Below are positions 17,767 through 25,477 of a stretch of DNA of 28,660 nt, in pieces. The notes under the pieces are model-generated. The model did no database searches. It was not told the origin of the DNA and was given only the letters and a program-made list of their open reading frames with translations. The translations under genes and the position numbers were made by a program. This DNA comes from Brachyspira pilosicoli (GTDB lineage Bacteria; Spirochaetota; Brachyspiria; Brachyspirales; Brachyspiraceae): contig NZ_SRZM01000219.1 in NCBI RefSeq assembly GCF_019402445.1, forward strand, positions 1 to 28,660. Reading direction: 5' to 3'. Positions within the stretch are counted from its first letter, which is position 1. Each line of letters opens with the position of its first letter.

Positions 17767-18611
17767 ATACTTTGACAGCTAAAAATATTAATGAGGCTTT
17801 GGAATTAAAATTAAAGCATAATGCAATAATTTTTGCAGGCGGTACAGATTTAATGGTAGAGCATCTTAGAGGAAGCAATTTAATAGCTAAATTTGAAAGA
17901 CCTGTGTTATTCATAAATGAAGTAAATGAATTAAAAGGTATAAAAGAAGATGAAAATAATATCATAATAGGAGCATTAACTACATTTGATGAAATAATTA
18001 AATCTCCTCTAATTCCTCAAGTATTAAAGGAGAGTGCTTTAGGTATAGCAGGACCTCCTATTAGAAATATTGCTACTATTGGAGGAAATATTTGCAATGC
18101 TTCGCCTTCTGCTGATAGTTTGCCTTCGCTTTATGCAATGGATTCGGTGCTAATATTAAAAAGTAAAGACTCACAAAGAGAAGTAAAAATAAAAGATTTC
18201 ATCACTGGTGTAAGTAAAACTACAATAAAAGATGATGAAATACTTACTCATATAATGATACCTAAGAAAAATTATGAATATTCTTTCTATAGAAAAATAG
18301 GTACAAGAAAGGCTAATGCTTTATCTAAACTTGCTATTTGTGCTTTAGTTTGTAAAGAAAATGATAAGTATAGATTTAAGATAAGTTTCTGTACTTTAGG
18401 AATTACAGTTACAAGAGATGAAACTATAGAAGAGAAGTTTGCTGTTTCAGATATCAGTGAATGGAAAAATAAAATAAAAGATATACAGGAAGCGTATTCT
18501 TCTATTATGAAACCAAGGGATAGTGCAAGATCAACTGCTTTATATAGAAAAAAATGTGCTTTAAATTTAATAGAATATTTTTTGGAGGAAGCACTAAAAA
18601 ATATCTGTTAA
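17760..18611 (+). CDS. xdhB: Xanthine dehydrogenase, FAD-binding subunit
   Basis: This 283-residue FAD subunit is of the CoxM/XdhB type. The two FAD-pyrophosphate motifs are AGGTD (26-30) and TIGGN (105-109) with GPPIRNIA in front. It receives electrons from the iron-sulfur subunit and would hand them to NAD+ or another acceptor. It overlaps the FeS subunit gene by 7 bases, with GGAGG upstream inside that gene. This is the only recognisable FAD subunit of a molybdenum hydroxylase in the window, so it could in principle also serve the selenium-dependent enzyme on the other strand, though nothing in the sequence shows that. Confidence 0.92.
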   Translation: MVNTLTAKNINEALELKLKHNAIIFAGGTDLMVEHLRGSNLIAKFERPVLFINEVNELKGIKEDENNIIIGALTTFDEIIKSPLIPQVLKESALGIAGPPIRNIATIGGNICNASPSADSLPSLYAMDSVLILKSKDSQREVKIKDFITGVSKTTIKDDEILTHIMIPKKNYEYSFYRKIGTRKANALSKLAICALVCKENDKYRFKISFCTLGITVTRDETIEEKFAVSDISEWKNKIKDIQEAYSSIMKPRDSARSTALYRKKCALNLIEYFLEEALKNIC

Positions 18612-18650
18612 TTTAAAAGATAAAAACAATTTAACAAATGGAGAAGAAAT

Positions 18651-20030
18651 ATGAGTATGAATGAAAAAACTCAAAGCGCCTTGTTTGAATATGAAGGCGT
18701 TCCAAAAATGACTCAAGCTTTCCCGCTAGCTATTCAACACGTAGTTGCTATGATTGTTGGTTGTGTAACTCCTGCTCTTATAGTATCATCTGCAGCTGGT
18801 CTTAAAAGCGGAAGTCCAGAGCAAATATTATTAGTTCAATCTTCATTAGTATTTGCTGCTATTTCTACGATAATTATGGTTTTTCCTATACCTATAACTA
18901 AAAACTATCATATAGGTGCTAGACTTCCTATGATTATTGGAGTTAGTTTTGCTTATGTATCTACTATGCAGTCTATTGCTAGAGGTCCTGAAGGCACTGG
19001 TCTTGGTGTTAGAGGTCTTGCAATCATTTTTGGTGCTCAAGTAGTAGGCGGTATTGTAGCTATAATATTTGGTTTAGCTGTTGAAAAAATTAGAAAACTA
19101 TTTCCTCCTTTAATTGCTGGTACAGTAGTATTTACAGTTGGTCTTTCATTATATCCTACAGCTGTTAGATATATGGCTGGCGGAAGTACTTTATATAGCA
19201 TAAATGGTGAAGTTGTTCCTTTTGGTTCTTGGCAGTATTGGACTGTTGCTTTCATTACTCTTATTGCTGTTATTTTCTTCAATCAATTTACTAAAGGATT
19301 TTTAAAATTAGCTTCTATACTTATGGGATTAATTATTGGTTATATAGCAGCATTTTTCTTTGGTATGATTAATTTTACAAGTGTTGTTAATGCTGGTATT
19401 TTCCAAGCTCCTAAACTTATACCTTTTGGAATAGAGTTTGACCCTTCTGCTGCTATTGCTATAGCACTTTTATTTGCTGTTAACTCTGTTCAAGCTATTG
19501 GAGATTTTTCTGCTACTACTTCAGGCGGTATGGGAAGAATGCCTACTGATAAAGAATTAAAATGCGGTATCACTGCTTATGGTATTACTAATATATTATC
19601 TTCTGTATTTGGTTGTTTGCCAACTGCTACTTATAGCCAAAACGTTGGTATAGTTGCTACTACTAAGGTTGTTAATAGAATAGTATTTTTAATTGCTGCT
19701 ATTATAATATTAGTTGCTGGTTTATTCCCTAAATTCTCAGCTTTACTTACTACTATACCTTCTTGTGTATTAGGTGGTGCTACTATAATGGTATTTGCTT
19801 CTATTGCTATGACTGGTATTAAATTGGTATTTACTGAAAATATGGGTCCTAGAAATACTTTAATAGTAGGTCTTGCTGTTGCTTTAGGTATGGGTACTGT
19901 TCAAGTTGGAGGAGCTTTAGATACTTTCCCTGCTTGGGCTAAAACTGTATTTGGAAGCAGCCCTGTTGTTATAGCTACTTGTGTTGCTATTATATTAAAT
20001 GTTATTCTTCCTAAAGAAGAAAAAAAATAA
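18651..20030 (+). CDS. NCS2 family uracil/xanthine/urate permease (second copy)
   Basis: This 459-residue integral membrane nucleobase permease is related to but clearly different from the copy at 13765-15111. It has the QH motif at 29-30, the signature QNVGIVATTKV at 330-340, and many hydrophobic segments. In TM8 the essential Glu of the family is replaced by Q281 while the following Asp is kept (D285, in QAIGDFSA), the reverse of the first permease. That suggests a different substrate or coupling, for example urate versus xanthine. It lies 39 bases after the FAD subunit gene, with GGAG before the ATG, and ends at a strong terminator. A Met at residue 3 is an alternative start. Confidence 0.9.
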   Translation: MSMNEKTQSALFEYEGVPKMTQAFPLAIQHVVAMIVGCVTPALIVSSAAGLKSGSPEQILLVQSSLVFAAISTIIMVFPIPITKNYHIGARLPMIIGVSFAYVSTMQSIARGPEGTGLGVRGLAIIFGAQVVGGIVAIIFGLAVEKIRKLFPPLIAGTVVFTVGLSLYPTAVRYMAGGSTLYSINGEVVPFGSWQYWTVAFITLIAVIFFNQFTKGFLKLASILMGLIIGYIAAFFFGMINFTSVVNAGIFQAPKLIPFGIEFDPSAAIAIALLFAVNSVQAIGDFSATTSGGMGRMPTDKELKCGITAYGITNILSSVFGCLPTATYSQNVGIVATTKVVNRIVFLIAAIIILVAGLFPKFSALLTTIPSCVLGGATIMVFASIAMTGIKLVFTENMGPRNTLIVGLAVALGMGTVQVGGALDTFPAWAKTVFGSSPVVIATCVAIILNVILPKEEKK

Positions 20031-20042
20031 TTGTATAATTTT

Positions 20043-20080
20043 AGACAATGGGATTTTAAAGCCCATTGTCTTTTATTTTA
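20043..20080 (+). terminator. Strong intrinsic terminator after the second permease
   Basis: A perfect 10-bp stem (20043-20052 with 20062-20071, GC-rich core GGG/CCC) with a 9-base loop is followed by TTTTATTTT. It closes the long rightward transcript. It also overlaps the 3' end of the convergent gene, but that strand lacks a U-run after the stem, so it mainly serves the plus strand. Confidence 0.85.
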
Positions 20081-21257
20081 AATCTTCTCTTTTATCTATA
20101 TCTATTAACTTCATTTCATCTATTGTATATAAAAAAGTGTCATTAATATTTTTCTTTATAATTTTTGATGCTCCTTCATCATTTTCTAGTTTTAAAATGT
20201 CATCAATATATTTAGAAGAAAAAATTGCAGGGTTAGAAACTCTGTTTTCTGTAAACATAGCTCCTATATTTTTTTGGCTGAAGTAGAAATATTTTATCAT
20301 ATTAAATATATCATCGCTTCCTAAAAAAGGCATATCGCACACAAAAAAAGCAAAACTGTCAGAGCCATCTTTTATTGCTTCTTTTAATCCAAGTTTTATT
20401 GATGAGCTTATTCCAGCATTATGATTGGTATTATAGATAACGGAATAATATTTATTTTCAAACTCTTTATTTATTATTTCATCATATATGCTTACAACAA
20501 TTATAGAAGTTTCTAAGTTTTTTAACTTTTTATCTTTTTTTAATAATTTTACTACATCAGATATTTTATCAATTGTGTTTTCAAACAATGTTTTATTATT
20601 AAGAGAATTAAATTTATGAAGTAATTTGTTGCCATTAAAACGTTTGCTATTTCCAGAAGCAAGAATTATAAATGCAGTTTTTTTATAATTAATATTTTTG
20701 TTTTGTGTAAAATCATTTAAGTATAATTGAATATTACTGCATTTATTTTTTAATTTGTTTATGTAGTATTTGTTTGCAATAAATTTGATAGTTTCAATAT
20801 CTACAATTTTATTTTTATCTATTTCCTTGCATAAATTGTATCTAAAACAAACTTCGCTAAATTTTCTATTTAAAGCATGAAGTCCCATTATTATAACTAT
20901 TTTAGAAATTTTGCCTAATAATATATTAGGTATAACAGGCTCATTTTCATTAGGTATTTTTATAGGGTAATGTTTTGCTCCATCAGCTTCTATTAATATA
21001 ATATCAGCGTATTTAATAGCATTATTTAATTCATCATCTCCAACATACATTAGCTTTTTTTCATCATACTCTTTACCAAGCACTATTATATTTTTATTGT
21101 CAAATGAGTGAGAATTAATATTGTCAGTATATTTATTAGATTTATAAATTTTTGTTGTGGTTGTTATAATAACTTTTTTGTCTTTATAACTTTTTGATAA
21201 GTTTTCTATATATGTAGTCTTTCCACCAGCACCGCATACTAATATTATTTCAGGCAT
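20073..21257 (-). CDS. YqeC-MocA fusion, selenium/molybdenum cofactor maturation protein
   Basis: This 394-residue protein joins two proteins normally encoded separately. Residues 1-190 match YqeC, a putative selenium-dependent hydroxylase accessory protein, with a P-loop-like GAGGKTT (9-15), TTTTKI (32-37) and EADGAK (90-95). Residues 195-394 match MocA/YgfJ, the molybdenum cofactor cytidylyltransferase, with the nucleotidyltransferase motif ILASGNSKRF (198-207) followed by NKLL, and CDMP (307-310) as the metal-binding aspartate site. In this motif the family's usual LAAGxSxRMG is slightly altered (LASG, RFNG). A single protein would couple the two maturation steps. The ATG lies one base after the stop of the XdhC-chaperone gene, so they share a transcript. 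A frameshift or assembly join is unlikely because the linker is continuous. Confidence 0.87.
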   Translation of the reverse strand: MPEIILVCGAGGKTTYIENLSKSYKDKKVIITTTTKIYKSNKYTDNINSHSFDNKNIIVLGKEYDEKKLMYVGDDELNNAIKYADIILIEADGAKHYPIKIPNENEPVIPNILLGKISKIVIIMGLHALNRKFSEVCFRYNLCKEIDKNKIVDIETIKFIANKYYINKLKNKCSNIQLYLNDFTQNKNINYKKTAFIILASGNSKRFNGNKLLHKFNSLNNKTLFENTIDKISDVVKLLKKDKKLKNLETSIIVVSIYDEIINKEFENKYYSVIYNTNHNAGISSSIKLGLKEAIKDGSDSFAFFVCDMPFLGSDDIFNMIKYFYFSQKNIGAMFTENRVSNPAIFSSKYIDDILKLENDEGASKIIKKNINDTFLYTIDEMKLIDIDKREDLK

Positions 21258-21258
21258 G

Positions 21259-22125
21259 TTATTTTTTTATTTTCCTTCTATTTTCAAATATTGCTCTTTT
21301 TAATATTAGCTCTGCTGCTATACTTACGGCTATCTCTTCTGTAGATTCTGCCCCTATTGGCATGCCTATTGGAGCATGAACTCTTTTTATCATTTCATCT
21401 GTATATTTTTCTTCTTCTTTTAATCTATTATGTAGTGTAGCTATTTTTTTGCTGCTTCCTATCATTCCAATATAATAAGCATTTGTTTTTAGAGCATTTT
21501 TTTCTACTATATAATCATAACTATGTCCTCTAGTTACTATAATTATATAATCTTTTTCTGTGATATTTATTTTATTAAATACATTCTCATAATCATCCAC
21601 TATAATTTTGTATGCATTATAAAATCTCTCTTTGTTTGCAAACTCTTCTCTGTCATCAATTACAATACAATTAAATGATAACTTATTAAGTATATCAACT
21701 AAGTCTAATGAAACATGCCCAGCCCCAAATATATATACATTACTGTTTTTTTTATTTTCTTCTTCTATTAATCTTTCTATAATTTCTTTGTTATTTTTGT
21801 TTATATATTTAAAATCAATTTCTACATTTCCTCCGCAAAGCATACCAACTCCGCCAGATTCTTCATTAGTGAGAGAATAATTTTTTTTGTCATTTGATTT
21901 TTTTTGAAGTAGGGTGAAAGCATCATTTAAAACTTTAAACTCTAATATTCCTCCTCCTATTGTAGAGAGAGTCTTTTTATTATTGTTTTCATCAAAATAT
22001 GCAATCATCATAGCATCAGAAGTTCTAGGTGATGAACCGCTAGATTTTATTATATTTATTAGTATTATTTCTCTATTTAGTTCTAATAATTTAATAGCTT
22101 CATTTAAAGTATTTTTTAGTGTCAT
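21259..22125 (-). CDS. XdhC/CoxI family molybdenum cofactor chaperone
   Basis: This 288-residue protein is of the XdhC/CoxI family, which binds molybdenum cofactor, promotes its sulfuration and inserts it into xanthine dehydrogenase-type enzymes. Visible are GSSPR (30-34), TIGGG (55-59), the conserved cysteine segment MLCGGNVEI with C97, and a C-terminal Rossmann domain beginning with YIFGAGHVS (131-139). It is transcribed with the YqeC-MocA fusion and lies between the purine operon and the flavodiiron operon. It could serve both the xdhA-type enzyme and the selenium-dependent one. The gene's Shine-Dalgarno is weak (AGAG region), and its promoter is not clear. Confidence 0.9.
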   Translation of the reverse strand: MTLKNTLNEAIKLLELNREIILINIIKSSGSSPRTSDAMMIAYFDENNNKKTLSTIGGGILEFKVLNDAFTLLQKKSNDKKNYSLTNEESGGVGMLCGGNVEIDFKYINKNNKEIIERLIEEENKKNSNVYIFGAGHVSLDLVDILNKLSFNCIVIDDREEFANKERFYNAYKIIVDDYENVFNKINITEKDYIIIVTRGHSYDYIVEKNALKTNAYYIGMIGSSKKIATLHNRLKEEEKYTDEMIKRVHAPIGMPIGAESTEEIAVSIAAELILKRAIFENRRKIKK

Positions 22126-22171
22126 ATTATATTATCTCTTTTATTTAAATATTTTTTATTATATATGTAAA

Positions 22172-22209
22172 CAATAAAAAAGTCGACCGCAATAATTACG
22201 GCCGACTTT
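22172..22209 (-). terminator. Strong intrinsic terminator of the flavodiiron operon
   Basis: In minus-strand RNA 22199-22209 pairs with 22179-22189 over 11 positions including one G-U, with a 9-base loop, followed by a run of U (22174-22181). On the plus strand the same position is an A-C mismatch, so the hairpin is built for the minus strand. It ends the CoA-transferase/acyl-CoA dehydrogenase/flavodiiron transcript 25 bases after the last stop. Confidence 0.88.
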
Positions 22210-22233
22210 ATATGCTTTTAAGTGTTTTTAATC

Positions 22234-23445
22234 TTATTTCATAGATTCAACTATAGCATCAACTAAAGAATCAATCTCACCAATGTTAGCATCTTTCATA
22301 GAAGAAGAAACAGATACTTGAGGGTCGATGATTTCGCATTGTTTTAAGTTGTTTTCAATGAATTCTTGCATCAAAGCACCAGATTTAGGAGCCCAAGAAC
22401 CATTTTCTATGATAGCGAACTTACGTTTTTGAACATTAAGAGCTCTCATATCATCTAAATAATTATGCATAGGAGGATAAATATTCAAGTTGTAAGTAAC
22501 AGAAGCAAGAACAACATGACTATATTTGAAAGTTTCAGAAATCAAATAAGAAACATGAGTGCTTGAAACATCATACATAACAGTGTTACTAACACCTTTT
22601 TCAGCTAATTTAGAAGCAACAACACCAGCCATAGCTTCAGTATTACCATACATAGAAGCATAAACGATTAATACACCTTTAGTTTCAGGCTCATAAGTGC
22701 TCCATTTGTTGTATTTTTCAAGAATGTAACCTAAATCTTTTCTCCAAACAGGTCCGTGTAAAGGACAAAGCATTTTAATTTTGTCTATTATACCGCCAGC
22801 TTTTTTAAGTAGATGCTGTACATGAGGACCATATTTACCAACGATGTTAGTATAATATCTTCTAGCTTCATCAAGCCATTCTCTGTCGAAGTTAACTTCA
22901 TCAGAAAATTGTTTGCCATCTATAGCAATGAAAGAACCGAAAGCGTCAGCAGAGAATAAAACACCATTAGTGCTATCGAAACTAACCATAGCTTCAGGCC
23001 AGTGAACCATTTGAGCAGCAATGAAGTGAATTTCATGCTTACCAAATTTTCTAGAATCACCTTCTTTTACTTGAATTTTTTTGTCATCAGTAATAGTGAA
23101 ACCAAATTGATCCATAAACATAAATGCTTTTTCAGTAGCAATAACTTGAGTTTCAGGGTGACGAATCAATACTTCTTCAATAGAAGCAGCATGGTCAGGT
23201 TCCATGTGGTTGATAATCATGTAATCAAGTTTTTTACCGTTTAAAACATATTCTATATTATCTAAGAATTGTCTGCAAACTGCCCAATCAACAGTATCAA
23301 AAAGAACAGTTTTTTCATCTAATAAAAGATAAGAGTTATAAGAAACCCCTCTAGTTAAAGGGTGAACATTTTCAAATAGAGCCAAACGATGTTCATTAGC
23401 TCCAACCCAATATAAATCTTCAGTAACTTTTCTAACGCAATGCAT
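22234..23445 (-). CDS. FprA-family A-type flavodiiron protein
   Basis: This 403-residue cytoplasmic flavodiiron protein reduces O2 to water (and, in some members, NO to N2O). Its N-terminal metallo-beta-lactamase domain has the diiron ligands H80, E82, D84, H85, H148, D167 and H230. The C-terminal flavodoxin domain (about 255-403) starts with the FMN-binding loop YASMYGNTE (262-270). It has no built-in rubredoxin, and a rubredoxin normally donates its electrons; the gene just upstream encodes an acyl-CoA dehydrogenase with a rubredoxin domain at its C-terminus, a likely partner. The ATG is preceded by a strong AAGGAGG. It is the last gene of a three-gene transcript ending at the terminator 22172-22209. 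Confidence 0.94.
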   Translation of the reverse strand: MHCVRKVTEDLYWVGANEHRLALFENVHPLTRGVSYNSYLLLDEKTVLFDTVDWAVCRQFLDNIEYVLNGKKLDYMIINHMEPDHAASIEEVLIRHPETQVIATEKAFMFMDQFGFTITDDKKIQVKEGDSRKFGKHEIHFIAAQMVHWPEAMVSFDSTNGVLFSADAFGSFIAIDGKQFSDEVNFDREWLDEARRYYTNIVGKYGPHVQHLLKKAGGIIDKIKMLCPLHGPVWRKDLGYILEKYNKWSTYEPETKGVLIVYASMYGNTEAMAGVVASKLAEKGVSNTVMYDVSSTHVSYLISETFKYSHVVLASVTYNLNIYPPMHNYLDDMRALNVQKRKFAIIENGSWAPKSGALMQEFIENNLKQCEIIDPQVSVSSSMKDANIGEIDSLVDAIVESMK

Positions 23446-23473
23446 TAAATTTCCTCCTTTGTTAGTTTATCAA

Positions 23474-23494
23474 AATTAAGCATTTTACTTAATT
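23474..23494 (-). other. Small intergenic hairpin between acyl-CoA dehydrogenase and flavodiiron genes
   Basis: AATTAAG and CTTAATT (23474-23480, 23488-23494) form a perfect 7-bp A/T-rich stem with a 7-base loop. It sits in the 54-base gap and is followed on the minus strand by only a short U stretch. It is probably too weak to terminate but might adjust expression of the downstream gene. Confidence 0.3.
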
Positions 23495-23499
23495 ATTAT

Positions 23500-25425
23500 T
23501 TATGCCTTAATGAAGTTAGCTTTTTCTTCACTACATTCAGGACATACCCACTCTTCTGGAAGAGCAGTAAAGTCTGTACCTGGAGCTATTTCAGCTTCTG
23601 GGTCTCCAACGAATGGATTATACTCATAACCACAACCAGAACAAACATATATTTTTGGCATTTCCATAACTTTCTTAGGTACGATTCTTTTAATTTTCTT
23701 GTAAGGTACTTCAGCAGGTTTTTTAGCAGCATCGCCACCTAAAGCAGCAGTAAGTAAAGGAAGTATCTCAGTAACATCACCAACAATACCATAGTCAGCA
23801 TTTTTGAATATTTTAGCAGAAGCTTTCATATTGATAGCAACTATGATAGAAGCGTTTTTAATACCTTTCAAGTGTTGGTTAGCACCAGAAATACCGCAAG
23901 CAATATACAAGTTACCATTGAATTTTTGACCAGACATACCAACATATCTATTGATAGGTAAGTATCTCAATTCTTCAGCAACAGGACGAGAACAACCAAT
24001 AGCAGCACCAGCAGCTTTAGCTAAGTTCTCAACAAGTTTCATATTTTCTTTACCGCCAATACCTTTACCAGCAGAAACAACTCTTTCAGCATCAACTATA
24101 GGAGTATTAATGTCAATACCAACAGAGAAGTCGATTCCATCTTTCTGTAAAGCAGCCACAAGAGCATTAACTTTGTCTTGAGCAGAACCTTCTTTGAAGA
24201 TGATGTTTCTTCTTTCACCAGTGATAGGACCTTTTTTAGCCATAGGACCAGCAACAGCAGCTGCAGGAGATTTAGGCATTTTACCAAGTATAGCAGCAGA
24301 AATAACAACTCTTTGAATTTCGTTAGTACCTTCATAGATTGTACAAATCTTAGCATCGCGGTAAGCTCTCTCAACCATGTAAGCACCTTTAATATAACCG
24401 TTACCACCATGGATTTGAAGAGCATCATTAACAACTTCCAAACCTATATCAGAAGCATACTGTTTAGCCATAGCAGCTTCCATACCATAAGGTTCATGTT
24501 TTTCTTTAAGATAAGCAGCACTGTAAACAAGTAATCTTGCAGCACGTAATTTAGTAGCCATATCAGAAAGTTTGAAAGCAATAGCTTGTTGTTGAGCTAT
24601 AGGGCGACCAAACTGTATTCTGTCTTTAGCATATTCTAAAGCAGCCTCATAAGCTCCTTGAGCTATACCTAAAGCTTGAGCAGCAATACCTATACGACCG
24701 CCGTCAAGAGTTTGCATAGCAATTTTGAAACCTTGTCCTTCTTTACCAAGTAAGTTTTCTTTAGGAACTTTAACATCAGAGAAAAGTAATTGAGCAGTAG
24801 AAGATGAACGTATACCAAGTTTGTTATAATGTTCACCAAACTCAAAACCTTCCCAACCTTTTTCTACTATGAAAGCACTAATACCTTTAGTACCAATACC
24901 AGGAGTAGTAACAGCGAATACTACATAAGTATCAGCTTTAGGAGCATTAGTGATGAATATTTTTTCACCGTTTAATATGTAGTGGTCACCATTTAATACA
25001 GCAGTAGTTTCTGTACCGCCTGCATCAGAACCAGCTTCAGGCTCAGTTAAACCGAAAGCACCTATTTTTTCTCCTTTAGCTAGAGGAGTTAAATATTTTT
25101 TCTTTTGCTCTTCAGTACCGAAAGCAGCGATAGGGTAAGAACCTAAAGAAGTGTGAGCTGATAAAATTACACCAACACCACCATCAACTCTTGAAAGCTC
25201 TTCTACAGCTATAGCATAACTAATAACATCTAGTCCAGCACCGCCGTATTCTTTACCATATGGTATACCCATAATATCTAATTTCTTTTTACCCATTTCT
25301 TTTACAGCTTCATCTGGGAATTTATTATCAAGGTCAAGCTCTACAGCTATAGGTTTTACTACTTCTTCAGCCCAAGCTCTGACCTTAGCACGAAACTCTT
25401 CGTGTTGTTCAGTTGTTTTAAACAT
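23500..25425 (-). CDS. Acyl-CoA dehydrogenase fused to ETF-alpha FAD domain and rubredoxin
   Basis: This 641-residue three-domain protein begins with a complete acyl-CoA dehydrogenase (1-380). It has GAFGLTEPEAGSD (122-134), RIQFGRPI (269-276) and the catalytic Glu E365 in YEGTNEIQR, as in butyryl/short-chain enzymes. Residues 440-560 resemble the C-terminal FAD-binding domain of electron-transfer flavoprotein alpha (SAGKGIGG at 451-458, GCSRPVAEE near 477, GISGANQHL near 511). Residues 590-641 are a rubredoxin with C595, C598, C628 and C631. Standard acyl-CoA dehydrogenases are about 380 residues and need separate EtfAB; no etfB is in the window. The fusion offers a path from acyl-CoA flavin to ETF-type flavin to iron, then perhaps to the adjacent flavodiiron protein. 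The chain length of the substrate is inferred as short from the CoA-transferase next door. AAGGAGA precedes the ATG. Confidence 0.92.
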   Translation of the reverse strand: MFKTTEQHEEFRAKVRAWAEEVVKPIAVELDLDNKFPDEAVKEMGKKKLDIMGIPYGKEYGGAGLDVISYAIAVEELSRVDGGVGVILSAHTSLGSYPIAAFGTEEQKKKYLTPLAKGEKIGAFGLTEPEAGSDAGGTETTAVLNGDHYILNGEKIFITNAPKADTYVVFAVTTPGIGTKGISAFIVEKGWEGFEFGEHYNKLGIRSSSTAQLLFSDVKVPKENLLGKEGQGFKIAMQTLDGGRIGIAAQALGIAQGAYEAALEYAKDRIQFGRPIAQQQAIAFKLSDMATKLRAARLLVYSAAYLKEKHEPYGMEAAMAKQYASDIGLEVVNDALQIHGGNGYIKGAYMVERAYRDAKICTIYEGTNEIQRVVISAAILGKMPKSPAAAVAGPMAKKGPITGERRNIIFKEGSAQDKVNALVAALQKDGIDFSVGIDINTPIVDAERVVSAGKGIGGKENMKLVENLAKAAGAAIGCSRPVAEELRYLPINRYVGMSGQKFNGNLYIACGISGANQHLKGIKNASIIVAINMKASAKIFKNADYGIVGDVTEILPLLTAALGGDAAKKPAEVPYKKIKRIVPKKVMEMPKIYVCSGCGYEYNPFVGDPEAEIAPGTDFTALPEEWVCPECSEEKANFIKA

Positions 25426-25477
25426 TTGCTTCTCCTTTTTTAATTAATTTGTTTTATTATGAATTAAACTAACTTTT

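Noticed and set aside
17760..18611. Possible carbon monoxide dehydrogenase medium subunit (CoxM)
   Set aside because: The FAD-subunit family is shared, but the Mo subunit beside it keeps the xanthine dehydrogenase residues (Q179, E240, R350, E675) and lacks the active-site cysteine loop of CO dehydrogenases.
18612..18650. A purine riboswitch before the second permease
   Set aside because: The gap is only 39 bases, too short for the known purine aptamer, and no pairing core is visible. The first permease gap (49 bases) is also too short.
24096..24434. 112-codon minus-strand open frame inside the acyl-CoA dehydrogenase fusion
   Set aside because: It lies in another frame of a well-supported gene, has a leucine-rich composition expected of a shadow frame, and no ribosome binding site.
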